From NCBI RefSeq assembly GCF_052055875.1, contig NZ_CP170508.1, forward strand, positions 1 through 64,000: a DNA stretch of 64,000 bases, read 5' to 3'. The translations under genes were made by a program, and so were the position numbers. Each line of letters starts with the position of its first letter. Within the stretch, counting starts at the first letter, position 1. Under the pieces are notes generated by a model. That model made no database searches. It saw nothing but the letters and a program-made list of their open reading frames with translations, and was not told the origin of the DNA. Below, one piece after another: positions 48,529-56,879 of the stretch. This stretch comes from Methanosphaerula subterraneus (lineage in GTDB: Archaea > Halobacteriota > Methanomicrobia > Methanomicrobiales > Methanospirillaceae).

Positions 48529-49522
48529 AAGGTACCGGCCGGCGATGCTTGGGGAGATACTGGGACAGGAGCCGGTGGTCGCGTCGCTCGCCTCGTTTGC
48601 GGCGTCAGGGAACGTACCCCACCTGCTCATCTCCGGGCCGCACGGCACCGGGAAGACGGCCGCTGTCGAGGGGTTTGCGAAGGCGCTCTATTCCGATCAC
48701 TGGGAGGAGAACACCAGTGTCTTTCAGACCGGCGACCTCTTCGAGCAGGGGAAGGCGTACCTCGAGGCCGACGAGCGGTACGTTCACATCTACCAGAAGG
48801 ACCTCTCGTTGATTGCAAACTTCAAGTATATCGTCAGATGGTACGCCTCGATCCGGCCGCTCGACGCTCCGTTCAAACTGATGGTCTTCGAGGATGCCGG
48901 CGCCCTGACCCGGGATGCCCAGCAGGCCCTCCGCCGGATCATGGAACAGTACTCGGGAACCTGCCGGTTCATCCTCTGTGTCCAGAACCAGAGCGCCATC
49001 ATACCGGCGATCGCGTCCCGGTGTCTGCCGCTCTTCTTCGGGCCGATTGCAAACCCGGTGATCGAGGCGCGGTTGCGCGATATTCTCCACCTGGAGACCC
49101 GGGATCGCCAGGATCGGCATCCGGTCTCTGATGAGGACCTGGATATCATCATACAGGCTGCACGGGGCGACCTGCGGCGGGCGATCATGATGCTGCAGGT
49201 CGCGGTCACCACCGATCAGTCGGTGAGCGAGATCGCAGCCGGCCGGTCGGAGGCCTCGACCGTCGCGCTGGCCGCCTTCAATGCACTGCGGGCCCAGGAG
49301 ACGGCGCAGGCGATACGAATGGTGGAGTCGCTGCTGATCGATTACGGCCTCTCGGGAAAGGAGGTCCTCGCGGCGCTCGGCGAGGTGGTCCACCGGGAGT
49401 ACAACCATCCGGCCATCGTGCGTGCCCTCGCCGATACCGATTATCGGCTCGGCCACTGCAACAGCGAGTTCGTTCAGATCAATGCACTGTTGATGAGAAT
49501 TGCCCAGGAGGTATTTGCATGA
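48515..49522 (+). CDS. Replication factor C small-subunit-like ATPase with altered Walker B
   Basis: The protein has 335 residues from the ATG at 48515. RFC features: WIERYRPAMLGEILGQE, Walker A GPHGTGKT (41-48), DAQQALRRIMEQYSGTCRFI, the SRC motif in IASRCLPLFF, and a C-terminal collar domain. The Walker B is FEDAGAL (125-131) where RFC has (L/F)DEADAL: the catalytic D-E is inverted and the second D is Gly. It may be a specialised or catalytically weak clamp-loader paralogue. It overlaps the methyltransferase gene by 4 nt. Confidence 0.8.
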   Translation: MLWIERYRPAMLGEILGQEPVVASLASFAASGNVPHLLISGPHGTGKTAAVEGFAKALYSDHWEENTSVFQTGDLFEQGKAYLEADERYVHIYQKDLSLIANFKYIVRWYASIRPLDAPFKLMVFEDAGALTRDAQQALRRIMEQYSGTCRFILCVQNQSAIIPAIASRCLPLFFGPIANPVIEARLRDILHLETRDRQDRHPVSDEDLDIIIQAARGDLRRAIMMLQVAVTTDQSVSEIAAGRSEASTVALAAFNALRAQETAQAIRMVESLLIDYGLSGKEVLAALGEVVHREYNHPAIVRALADTDYRLGHCNSEFVQINALLMRIAQEVFA

Positions 49523-50241
49523 GTGGAGATGAGATCAAGGTACAGCGCCATTACGATGAGATGGCCGAGGTATATGATCGCCGGTACGATTACCGGCGGG
49601 GGAGAAGTTATCATGCGCATATCTCTCAGCATGTGATGAACGGTCTTGTCAAGGGGGGATACCTCCTCGACATCGGCTGTGGAACCGGTCTCTTCGTCAG
49701 CCGTTACGTTGAAAACGGCGGAACCGCCGTCGGGCTCGACATCAGCGGCGGGATGATCGAGAAGGCGGTCGAACGCTGTCCCCGGAGCGATTTCACCGTA
49801 GGTGACGGGGACGTGCTCCCGTTCCGGGACAACACCTTCGACGCGGTCGCCAGCCTGCTCGCCTTCAGTTATCTCAAAGACCCGAGCAGGATGCTCGCAG
49901 AGGCGTACCGCGTCCTCCGTCCGGGCGGCACCATCTCGGTCTGCACCCTCGGCAAGAACCTGCTGACGGCCGGCCTTCCTGCGATCCATCAGATCGGCGA
50001 GGCGATGAGGATCCAGCAGGTCGGGATGGGCGACTTCGGCGAGCACTATTACAACGAGAAGGAGATGTACACGCTCTTTTCAGAGGCAGGATTCACCCGT
50101 GTGCAGGTGAAGCGGTGCTCGTTCGCACATCTGAACCTCGTCGAACCGGTCTATGATCTCGCCAAGAAGATCGAGCCGTTCGTCGAGCGCAGGCTCCCCT
50201 GTTTTGCCTATAATATCTGCGCGAAAGGCAGAAAAGAGTGA
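49519..50241 (+). CDS. SAM-dependent methyltransferase (class I)
   Basis: The protein has 240 residues from the ATG at 49519 (ATGA with the RFC-like stop). Motif I is LLDIGCGTGLFVSRYVENGG, motif II GLDISGGMIEKA, then DGDVLPFRDNTFDAVASLLAFSYL and RPGGTISVC. This is the Methyltransf_11 type, resembling UbiE/COQ5-like or small-molecule enzymes. The substrate cannot be deduced. It ends the long co-oriented cluster and meets the convergent AIR-synthase-like gene 2 bp later. Confidence 0.85.
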   Translation: MSGDEIKVQRHYDEMAEVYDRRYDYRRGRSYHAHISQHVMNGLVKGGYLLDIGCGTGLFVSRYVENGGTAVGLDISGGMIEKAVERCPRSDFTVGDGDVLPFRDNTFDAVASLLAFSYLKDPSRMLAEAYRVLRPGGTISVCTLGKNLLTAGLPAIHQIGEAMRIQQVGMGDFGEHYYNEKEMYTLFSEAGFTRVQVKRCSFAHLNLVEPVYDLAKKIEPFVERRLPCFAYNICAKGRKE

Positions 50242-50243
50242 TT

Positions 50244-51572
50244 TCAGGAGGATGGCCTGAGCAGCCGTCCGAGCACCCGTTCCTTCTTCTCCAGTGCCGC
50301 GGTGGCTGCGTGCCGCACGGCCTCCTGCATCTCCCCGACATCCCGTCCAGGGCGGTCGACGACCTTCTTCAAGGGCGTGTACGCCGACTCCCGGAACATC
50401 GGGGCAAAGTCGTGCTCTTTCCCATCGAGCATCAGCACAGATCCGGCCGGCCCGGCCTCGACATGCCCGATCTCGTCGATCCGGACGCCGGCGCTTCTGA
50501 TCACCCGGCAGATCTCCGGGGCGGCGGTCGGTGGGGCGATGATCAGCAGGGCGTCGAGCGAGACGCCGAGGTAATCGATCTGGAGCGCATCGAGCATTCC
50601 CCTGACATGCGGCTCGACCAGGTCGCCGGTCTTATCTCCGTCGACGACGATCCGGCAGCCGGCGGTCTCTGCGATCTCGTAGACATCCCCGCGGAGTCCG
50701 CCGTTGGTGACATCGGTCATGGCGTGCACATCCTGCAGGACCGGGGACCTGATCAGCGCCTCCGAGGCCTGCAGGAAGTTGAGGTTGATCGTCTCCTCGA
50801 CTACTTCCGGGAAACCGGAGTACAGGGCTGAGGTGGCGATCGTGCCTCCCCCCGCCCCTTCGGTCATCAGCAGCAGGTCTCCGGGTGCGGTCGCCTTGCG
50901 TGCGGTCAGGTGTTCGGCGACTCCGACCGCGCCGACGCAGCCGGTCATCCTGGACCCGAGCACCATATCGCCCCCGATCCGCAGTGTCGACCCGGTGACG
51001 AGCGGGACATCCATCGCTTCGCCGACCGAGGTGATCCCGGCGGTGTAGTCGAAGATCTTTGCCACGTCCCCGTCGTCGGCCACATGGATGTCTGAGAAGA
51101 GGGCGACCGGCCGGGCTCCCATCACGTAGACGTCCCGGAGGGTGGCCCTGGTCACATGAAAGCCGGCCAGGAAGGGAAAGTCCGAGAGGCGCGAGTGCAT
51201 GCCGTCGACGGTGCAGATGATGTACTTTCCATCGGCCGTGACCGCCCCGGCGTCGTCCATCTCGTCGACACCGACCGATGCGGAGGTTTTGCCGATGATC
51301 CGCGCCAGCTGCCTGTGCGCAAAGAAGTCCCCGGACCCCCGGGAGCCGACGCCGAACTCACCCATGGTGACGCCGGATGGGGCAAAGGTGAAGAGATCGC
51401 CCTGCAGCCCGCTGGTCTGCTGCACTTCGGTGAAAACCGCCTCGGCAAAGGCTTCTGCATAGGCCTGGTCCACCCCTTTGATCTCTCTGATGTGACGCTG
51501 CAGGGCGGCAGTTATCTCTGCTCTTTTTAGACCCTGATCGACTCTGCGTCTGACGAATTCCTCAACATCCAT
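50244..51572 (-). CDS. AIR synthase-related (HypE/PurM-fold) protein
   Basis: The protein has 442 residues from the ATG at 51572; an upstream GTG (51596) adds eight residues. PurM-fold marks: DDAGAVTADGKYIICTVDGM, RATLRDVYVMGARPVALFSDI, GSTLRIGGDMVLGSRMTG and AMTDVTNGGLRGDVYEIAE. Family members (PurM, HypE, SelD, ThiL) activate substrates with ATP. This long form with an N-terminal helical extension is common in methanogens, and its substrate is unknown. Confidence 0.78.
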   Translation of the reverse strand: MDVEEFVRRRVDQGLKRAEITAALQRHIREIKGVDQAYAEAFAEAVFTEVQQTSGLQGDLFTFAPSGVTMGEFGVGSRGSGDFFAHRQLARIIGKTSASVGVDEMDDAGAVTADGKYIICTVDGMHSRLSDFPFLAGFHVTRATLRDVYVMGARPVALFSDIHVADDGDVAKIFDYTAGITSVGEAMDVPLVTGSTLRIGGDMVLGSRMTGCVGAVGVAEHLTARKATAPGDLLLMTEGAGGGTIATSALYSGFPEVVEETINLNFLQASEALIRSPVLQDVHAMTDVTNGGLRGDVYEIAETAGCRIVVDGDKTGDLVEPHVRGMLDALQIDYLGVSLDALLIIAPPTAAPEICRVIRSAGVRIDEIGHVEAGPAGSVLMLDGKEHDFAPMFRESAYTPLKKVVDRPGRDVGEMQEAVRHAATAALEKKERVLGRLLRPSS

Positions 51573-51685
51573 ATACGGTGGTGTATCCTTTACCACTTAA
51601 AGGAGATGCTCTGGTGCGGCCTCGCCGGGTTTTTTGAGTTCCCTGAAAGGCAATAATTAAACCGCCAGAATGCAGATAAAATTGC

Positions 51686-52228
51686 ATGGTTGTTCCAACA
51701 AAGATCTTCTTCACCAAAGGGGTGGGTGTGCATAAGGATCGGCTTGCATCCTTTGAACTGGCTCTCCGGAAGGCCGGGATCGAACGGTGTAATCTGGTCT
51801 ACGTCTCGAGTATCTTTCCCCCGTACTGTACCGAGATCCCCTGTGATGAGGGGCTTCAGATGCTGCAGGCAGGTGAGATCGTCTACTGCGTGATGGCACG
51901 GAACGAGACCAACGAGCCGAACCGGCTGGTTTCAGCGGCGATCGGACTGGCCCTCCCCAAGGATGCCGACGAATACGGATATCTCTCCGAACACCATGCC
52001 TTCGGGGAGTCTGAAGAGATCTCCGGGGAATATGCCGAGGACCTGGCCGCGACGATGCTGGCCACGACCCTCGGGATCGAGTTCGACCCTGACCGGGCCT
52101 GGCAGGAGCGGGAACAGATCTATAAAGCATCCGGCAAGATCATCGAGACCAAGCAGATCTGTCAGACTGCGCAGGGTGACAAGAACGGGCTCTGGACAAC
52201 CGTCATCGCCGTTGCAGTCTTTCAGTGA
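51686..52228 (+). CDS. pdaD: Pyruvoyl-dependent arginine decarboxylase proenzyme
   Basis: The protein has 180 residues from the ATG at 51686. The proenzyme would self-cleave between Ser41 and Ser42 in VYVSSIFPP, giving beta and alpha chains with an N-terminal pyruvoyl group. Other conserved parts: FFTKGVGVHKDRLASFELAL, ETNEPNRLVSAAIGLA, GYLSEHHAFGE. It converts arginine to agmatine for polyamine synthesis in archaea. It is monocistronic, with a T-rich stretch after the stop. Confidence 0.92.
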   Translation: MVVPTKIFFTKGVGVHKDRLASFELALRKAGIERCNLVYVSSIFPPYCTEIPCDEGLQMLQAGEIVYCVMARNETNEPNRLVSAAIGLALPKDADEYGYLSEHHAFGESEEISGEYAEDLAATMLATTLGIEFDPDRAWQEREQIYKASGKIIETKQICQTAQGDKNGLWTTVIAVAVFQ

Positions 52229-52338
52229 GATATCTCACCCCCCCTCTTTTTGGATTCTCTGATCGGCCTGAATCAAAAAACTGATTCATAAGATATCATT
52301 TTATCCCTGTATGTCCTCTTGAATCCGTGGTGAGTCGG

Positions 52339-52725
52339 ATGAATGGCACAGGCGATGACGATCAGTTCTCCGGGAAGCGGGCCGGCCAGCAGGGGCGGGA
52401 CCAGGGTTCCCCTGGCAGGGGACGAACGCAGAGCAGGGGAGAGGTCCGGGCTTCTCCTCGATCACCATCTCATCGGGGTATAGCGACGGGACCCGCCTCG
52501 ACCGCTGAGCGGGGAAGGGTTCCCCTGCTCAACGCGCCCGACGATGTGGGGCTCTCGTCTGTCCGGCGGGACATCATAACCGCGCTGTCAGACGAGCCCC
52601 GTTTTATCAACCTGCATGAGTACCGGGGAGATGAAACCCTCTCTCCGGGTGAGGGGACCGGGAGGCCGGGTTCTTCGTGGCCGGATTCTCCTGGCCCGGT
52701 AAAGAGAGACAGATCCGGTTCCTGA
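52339..52725 (+). CDS. Hypothetical protein, possibly a remnant
   Basis: The gene encodes 128 residues from the ATG at 52339; two GTG codons upstream are alternatives. The first ~60 residues are Gly/Ser/Arg-rich and low complexity. The central VGLSSVRRDIITALSDEPR is the only ordered-looking part. A possible TATA (CATTTTATCC near 52297) is upstream. No family recognised. The rest of 52229-52976 holds nothing I can support. Confidence 0.35.
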   Translation: MNGTGDDDQFSGKRAGQQGRDQGSPGRGRTQSRGEVRASPRSPSHRGIATGPASTAERGRVPLLNAPDDVGLSSVRRDIITALSDEPRFINLHEYRGDETLSPGEGTGRPGSSWPDSPGPVKRDRSGS

Positions 52726-52976
52726 TCCTGGAATTGATAGGGAGACGAGTCCTTCTCCTCCTCTTCTGAGCACAGGAATACCTCTCCGCGCCCGCGCAGA
52801 GTCCCGAATTTTTAAAATACCGGGGAATCTCGCGTAGATCTGATTTTAGGACTCATTTCGGATCTTCTGTCGCATCTTTCGGTTCCTGTCGACCTATCGG
52901 AACCGGGATCTCTCCGGGCAACCTCTTTACCTCTCGGGTCAACATCTGTATGCCTAATTCAAGGGAAGAGAACGAT

Positions 52977-54701
52977 ATGAACCACAGACACTCTCTTGTA
53001 TGCCTCATTGCAGGGTTGATCCTCTGCATGATGCTCATAGGGGCGGCAGGTGCAGGTACTCCTGTTAAGATCATGCCGCTCGGTGATTCGTTGACGCAGG
53101 GGTCCGACCTGACTCCGGACCAGGCCTCCCATCCGACCTATCGGTACTGGCTCTGGAACGGGCTGGTCTCTGGCGGCTACCAGATCGATTTTGTCGGGAG
53201 TACCCGTTCAAACTTTACCTATCAGTTTGATCAGGATCACGAGGGGCATGCCGGGTATACCACCGCTATGATCCTGAACGGAAACAGTTCGGATCCGGCG
53301 AGTGGAAACCTGACCACCTGGCTCTCGTCATACTCACCTGATATCGTCATGATCTCGCTCGGCATTCAGGACCAGATTGCAGGGGTCCCGCTGAACCAGA
53401 CCCAGCAGAATGTTGCACAGATCATCGATATCCTCAGGTACAGGAATCCGGCTGTCAAGGTTCTCGTCGGGACTGTCCCGCCGTCGACGGTGTACCGTCA
53501 GAATGTCCAGACCATCAATGACGGTCTTGCCGCGGTGGCTGCCGCACGGAATACGACCGCTTCTCCGGTCACGATGGTGGACCTCACGACCGGATACGAT
53601 GGTGTCACCGATAACCAGGCGGGCAGTATCCTGCCCAACGAGACCGGCGAGCGAAAGATTGCGCAGCGCTGGTACGGTGCCCTGGTTCCGCTCGTTTCGT
53701 CCTCGACCCCGGTCAACACCACGGTTGCACCGGGCGATACCCTGGCTGCCGGGACCAATGCGTCCGGTAACCCTGCGGTGATCCCGTTCGCCGGCGCCAC
53801 TGTCTATGCCGGCGAGCAGAACCTGAACATTTCGGCCACCGGCGTGGCTGCAGGGACGACCCTCGGCTGGTTCAAACCCGGTGTCCGTCCGTCGAACATC
53901 ACGCCTGACGATGCACTGGTCGTCGACAACCCGTCCAGTTTCACGGTGCCGGCAGGCACGAAGAACGGTCTCTGGTACGACATGACCCGGATGGTCCCGG
54001 CCTTTACGGTCCGGGACCCGTCGGTGGGCGTGAGGATCATCGATCTCCAGCGCAATGTCGATATCACCGGGCAGACGATCAACACCTCGACACCGATCGG
54101 GTTCATCCTGGATACGAACTTTGAGGCGTTCACCCAGCGCAGTGCTGCTGCACCGGTAACGATCCGGGTGCAGAACCCGGCCGGTCAGATCTACCGGGGT
54201 CTGATCGACGACCGCGGTCAGGTGAACTGGCTGAACAATATCAGCGTCTCCACCAACCCCCTCTCGGTGAAGGGGACCGGTTCGTACGGGTCTCTCTGGA
54301 ATACCGGGGACCTGAACTATACGGCCGGCCTGTACCATGTCTGGGCAGAGACGAACGTGAACAACATCAAGGAGAGTTACCAGCTCAGTGACGGGAGTTA
54401 CTCGCTCGGTACGGCGGTCTCGGTGCCGGTCACCCTGACCATCGGCACCGGGCTGAACCTCACCAACGGGACTCCGGCTGCCGGCAATATCTCGGGCACG
54501 ATTCTCCCGAACAAAACCCTGGTGAACGGGAGCGTAACGCTCGCAGCAGGCAACAACACCACGGCGCAGAACAACACCTCCTCCGGGCCGCTGTACCTGA
54601 CCTACACCATCGTTGCGATCGCGGTGATCCTGCTGATCGTCGGTCTCACCCGCCCGCGCAAGCCCGGACGCCGGCGTGGCGGCAACAACCGGGATCTCTG
54701 A
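52977..54701 (+). CDS. Surface SGNH-like/DUF3821 protein with degenerate catalytic blocks; target gene of the integrated element
   Basis: The protein has 574 residues from the ATG at 52977 (GGGAAGAG upstream). Residues 1-26 are a signal peptide. The SGNH-like domain keeps the first block LGDSLTQG (Ser38). However, block III is GIQD (129-132) instead of GTND, and the block V positions are AGSILP instead of DGIHP, so catalytic Asp and His are lost. From ~270 a DUF3821-type domain begins (PAVIPFAGATVYAGEQNLNI), found in methanogen S-layer-like proteins. A C-terminal helix (LTYTIVAIAVILLIVGL) and RPRKPGRRRGG tail anchor it. The last 54 coding nucleotides lie in the 57-bp att repeat. Confidence 0.85.
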   Translation: MNHRHSLVCLIAGLILCMMLIGAAGAGTPVKIMPLGDSLTQGSDLTPDQASHPTYRYWLWNGLVSGGYQIDFVGSTRSNFTYQFDQDHEGHAGYTTAMILNGNSSDPASGNLTTWLSSYSPDIVMISLGIQDQIAGVPLNQTQQNVAQIIDILRYRNPAVKVLVGTVPPSTVYRQNVQTINDGLAAVAAARNTTASPVTMVDLTTGYDGVTDNQAGSILPNETGERKIAQRWYGALVPLVSSSTPVNTTVAPGDTLAAGTNASGNPAVIPFAGATVYAGEQNLNISATGVAAGTTLGWFKPGVRPSNITPDDALVVDNPSSFTVPAGTKNGLWYDMTRMVPAFTVRDPSVGVRIIDLQRNVDITGQTINTSTPIGFILDTNFEAFTQRSAAAPVTIRVQNPAGQIYRGLIDDRGQVNWLNNISVSTNPLSVKGTGSYGSLWNTGDLNYTAGLYHVWAETNVNNIKESYQLSDGSYSLGTAVSVPVTLTIGTGLNLTNGTPAAGNISGTILPNKTLVNGSVTLAAGNNTTAQNNTSSGPLYLTYTIVAIAVILLIVGLTRPRKPGRRRGGNNRDL

Positions 54702-54704
54702 TCC
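54648..54704. repeat. attL: 57-bp direct repeat, left copy
   Basis: It starts ACCCGCCCGCGCAAG and ends GATCTCTGATCC. It is identical to 61963-62019. It encodes the C-terminal RPRKPGRRRGGNNRDL and stop of the surface protein in one frame, and integrase residues in another. Confidence 0.95.
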
Positions 54705-55674
54705 AGCAATAACCAATTTTTCCAATTTATCGTCTTATATTCAGATTAAGGACGATACCTCTGTTTTTTTCACCAAAGAAGAGTTAGACGATTTCCTAAT
54801 CCAGATCAACAGAGAGCGCGAGGAATCAACACGACTGACTAATATACGTTTTGCCAGAGACTTCATTTACCCCTGTACGGCTGGTTTTGTAAATCAGGCA
54901 ACGACCAATGCAGTGATTGAAAAAATCACCACCACCTATACCTCAACTAGCAGTCGTGGAAAAGGATTAGGATTATTCAAGCGCTTTCTTCACTACTTAG
55001 AAAACACGAAAGATGGTGTCAGATTGACTTCATATATCAAACAAATTGAGGCGTTTAAATTAAAGAAATCAAGGAAAATCAACCGGGATATAATTCTTGA
55101 TAATGACATCAAAAATCTTATAAATCATATCAAAACTGGAAAGGATGGTATCAAAGACCCGGATAATGCAATTTCACTTGTTTTTTTTGGAGCTTATACG
55201 GGAATGCGGCAAGCCACTTGTGATCGTCTCACGGTAAAACATGTCAGAAATGCGTTATCTCTCTCTCATCCTTGTATCCTTGTGAATCCAGAAATCGATA
55301 AAACGAGCACTGAGCACTTCGTACCAATTCATCCTCAATTAATTCCGATTCTGAAAGATTTGGTCAAAGACCTGGATGACAACGATACGATTTTTTCTTC
55401 AAAACCTCTAACAATTTTTTTAACAAAGCATCGATTAAACAGAAGTAATGACCCAACCGAGTTTCTTTATGTAAAGCATCTGAGGAAATATTTCATACAG
55501 AGATCCACAATACTCTCATTAAATAACGATTTTAGGGATTATATCGTTTCAAATCAAGTGAATGGCATCCAATGGGCGCACTACAAGAATTTTACTTTTC
55601 AGCAAGTGTACGATGCCTATCTACAAGCATGGGGCCAGATTCAATTTGTCGATAAAGAGAATTTGAACCAATAA
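54676..55674 (+). CDS. Tyrosine recombinase (integrase), C-terminal part int(C)
   Basis: The frame has 332 codons from a GTG at 54676 inside the att repeat, with no ribosome site; in the circular form it would be joined in frame to int(N). A core-binding helical domain (residues ~30-130) precedes the catalytic domain. Catalytic candidates are Arg178 (TGMRQ), Lys209 (DKTST), K267xxR270 (VKHLR), the KxxR form reported for SSV-type archaeal integrases, and Tyr303 (AHYKN). All catalytic parts remain on this side. Expression in the integrated state would depend on the target gene's mRNA or a fortuitous start. Confidence 0.88.
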   Translation: MAATTGISDPAITNFSNLSSYIQIKDDTSVFFTKEELDDFLIQINREREESTRLTNIRFARDFIYPCTAGFVNQATTNAVIEKITTTYTSTSSRGKGLGLFKRFLHYLENTKDGVRLTSYIKQIEAFKLKKSRKINRDIILDNDIKNLINHIKTGKDGIKDPDNAISLVFFGAYTGMRQATCDRLTVKHVRNALSLSHPCILVNPEIDKTSTEHFVPIHPQLIPILKDLVKDLDDNDTIFSSKPLTIFLTKHRLNRSNDPTEFLYVKHLRKYFIQRSTILSLNNDFRDYIVSNQVNGIQWAHYKNFTFQQVYDAYLQAWGQIQFVDKENLNQ

Positions 55675-55819
55675 ATGGGAATCACCTCATAATTTTCTTA
55701 CGCGCACCCATGCTTTTTGCGGAATGTTGATCTCTCCTCTAAATTCCACCATCCTTTTGATTTTTTTTAATCGGACCTCGGCCTGGCCTAAACGATGAAG
55801 CAAATCGTCTGCTCTCGTT

Positions 55820-56131
55820 CTAGGCATTATCAGCGGCCTCGTTTGCTTGTCTTTCTGCCCATATCTCTTCCTTTATATCATGCGTTACGGTATCTATGGA
55901 AGTTATCAACCGTTCGATTTCCCGAGTTCGGGATAGGACTTCTTGGTATTCGGTATGAGTAACATACAACTCCAAGACCTTGATGGCCTGCCTAATTCTG
56001 GTTACCTTTGCCCTATCATATTTGCTATCATATGGTTCTTCGAGCGGGGCAATACATTCATTAACAAGTTGAACCATCAATTTATTTGCTGATTCCTTTG
56101 TTAATGCTCTTATTGGTGAAATAATCGTCAT
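55820..56131 (-). CDS. Small acidic helical protein of the element
   Basis: The gene encodes 103 residues from the ATG at 56131. It is almost entirely helical: NKLMVQLVNECIAPLEEPYD, VTRIRQAIKVLELYVTH, VLSRTREIERLITSIDTV. It is rich in Glu and Arg/Lys, with no known domain. Coiled-coil-forming tendency suggests a dimeric accessory or regulatory protein. It is convergent with int(C). Confidence 0.55.
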   Translation of the reverse strand: MTIISPIRALTKESANKLMVQLVNECIAPLEEPYDSKYDRAKVTRIRQAIKVLELYVTHTEYQEVLSRTREIERLITSIDTVTHDIKEEIWAERQANEAADNA

Positions 56132-56319
56132 ATTGAGTGGAATATTGGTTTTTTATCTGTATATTTTTAATTGATGATAAAAATATAAAATGGCTGAAAT
56201 AAAAGTATCGATGGCAAAAAGTGAGAGATCGAATAATTGAATACCCTTGATGGTGTCATTGCCAACCTTGATACTTTTGACCATCAGAGGTTGAAGTTTT
56301 TGAATCTTCAAAAAATGGA

Positions 56320-56667
56320 TTAGTAGGGGCATTTGGGCATATTAACAACCTTCCCATCAACGATATCTTTTTTTTCAACCGATGGTTCAAAACAAACTCT
56401 ATCGTTTATTTTGGAACAGAAATAACCTGAAGGTTGAACCTGACAATACTTGCACCTGGGATCGCATTGTAATTCTTCCATATCGTTCGATCTTATTGGA
56501 CAGATTCTCATACACCAAAAATTAGAGAATGGCTGGCCTTCACATTTCCGTCCTTCCTTACAATAACAGGCTTCAGGAATCTTATTACCGGCAAAGGAAT
56601 CCAAATAGGTTTCGAAATCCTCTAATTCCTCATTCTTTTCAATTAAAATCTCTTTATCTTCAATCAT
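56320..56667 (-). CDS. Cysteine-rich protein of the element
   Basis: The protein has 115 residues from the ATG at 56667, overlapping the HTH gene stop as ATGA. It has an acidic N-terminal 35 residues, then eleven cysteines: ACYCKEGRKCEG, WCMRICP, CDPRCKYCQV, YFCSK, VCFEP and a final KCPY. Spacing suggests several zinc or Fe-S sites but fits no family I know. Coupling to an HTH gene suggests it modifies or regulates that protein's activity. Confidence 0.6.
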   Translation of the reverse strand: MIEDKEILIEKNEELEDFETYLDSFAGNKIPEACYCKEGRKCEGQPFSNFWCMRICPIRSNDMEELQCDPRCKYCQVQPSGYFCSKINDRVCFEPSVEKKDIVDGKVVNMPKCPY

Positions 56668-56879
56668 AATACCACCTTTTCTAAATCTACATCCAGTTTA
56701 TACTGTTTGGTAAACCGTTCAATTTCTGATCGCGCTACAAATTGTTTCCTAAATGAATAACGGATAGTTGAAATTTTCCCTTCCCGAATCCACTTCCAAA
56801 CGCAAAATTTTGTTACTGCAAACAATTCTGCTACTTCATTTATTGAATAATATAATTCATCTTTAATACTTATCACCAC
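56664..56879 (-). CDS. Excisionase/MerR-like HTH protein (HTH_17 type)
   Basis: The protein has 71 residues from the ATG at 56879. It has the winged-helix pattern of excisionase-type DNA-binding proteins: YYSINEVAELFAVTKFCVWKWIREGKI, followed by FVARSEIERF. Such proteins bind DNA as recombination directionality factors or regulators. It resembles the second HTH at 59163-59357. It heads a two-gene operon with the Cys-rich protein. Confidence 0.75.
   Translation of the reverse strand: MVISIKDELYYSINEVAELFAVTKFCVWKWIREGKISTIRYSFRKQFVARSEIERFTKQYKLDVDLEKVVL

Noticed and set aside
54600..54720. tRNA gene at the integration site
   Set aside because: The repeat has no cloverleaf potential and sits in the 3' end of a coding sequence.
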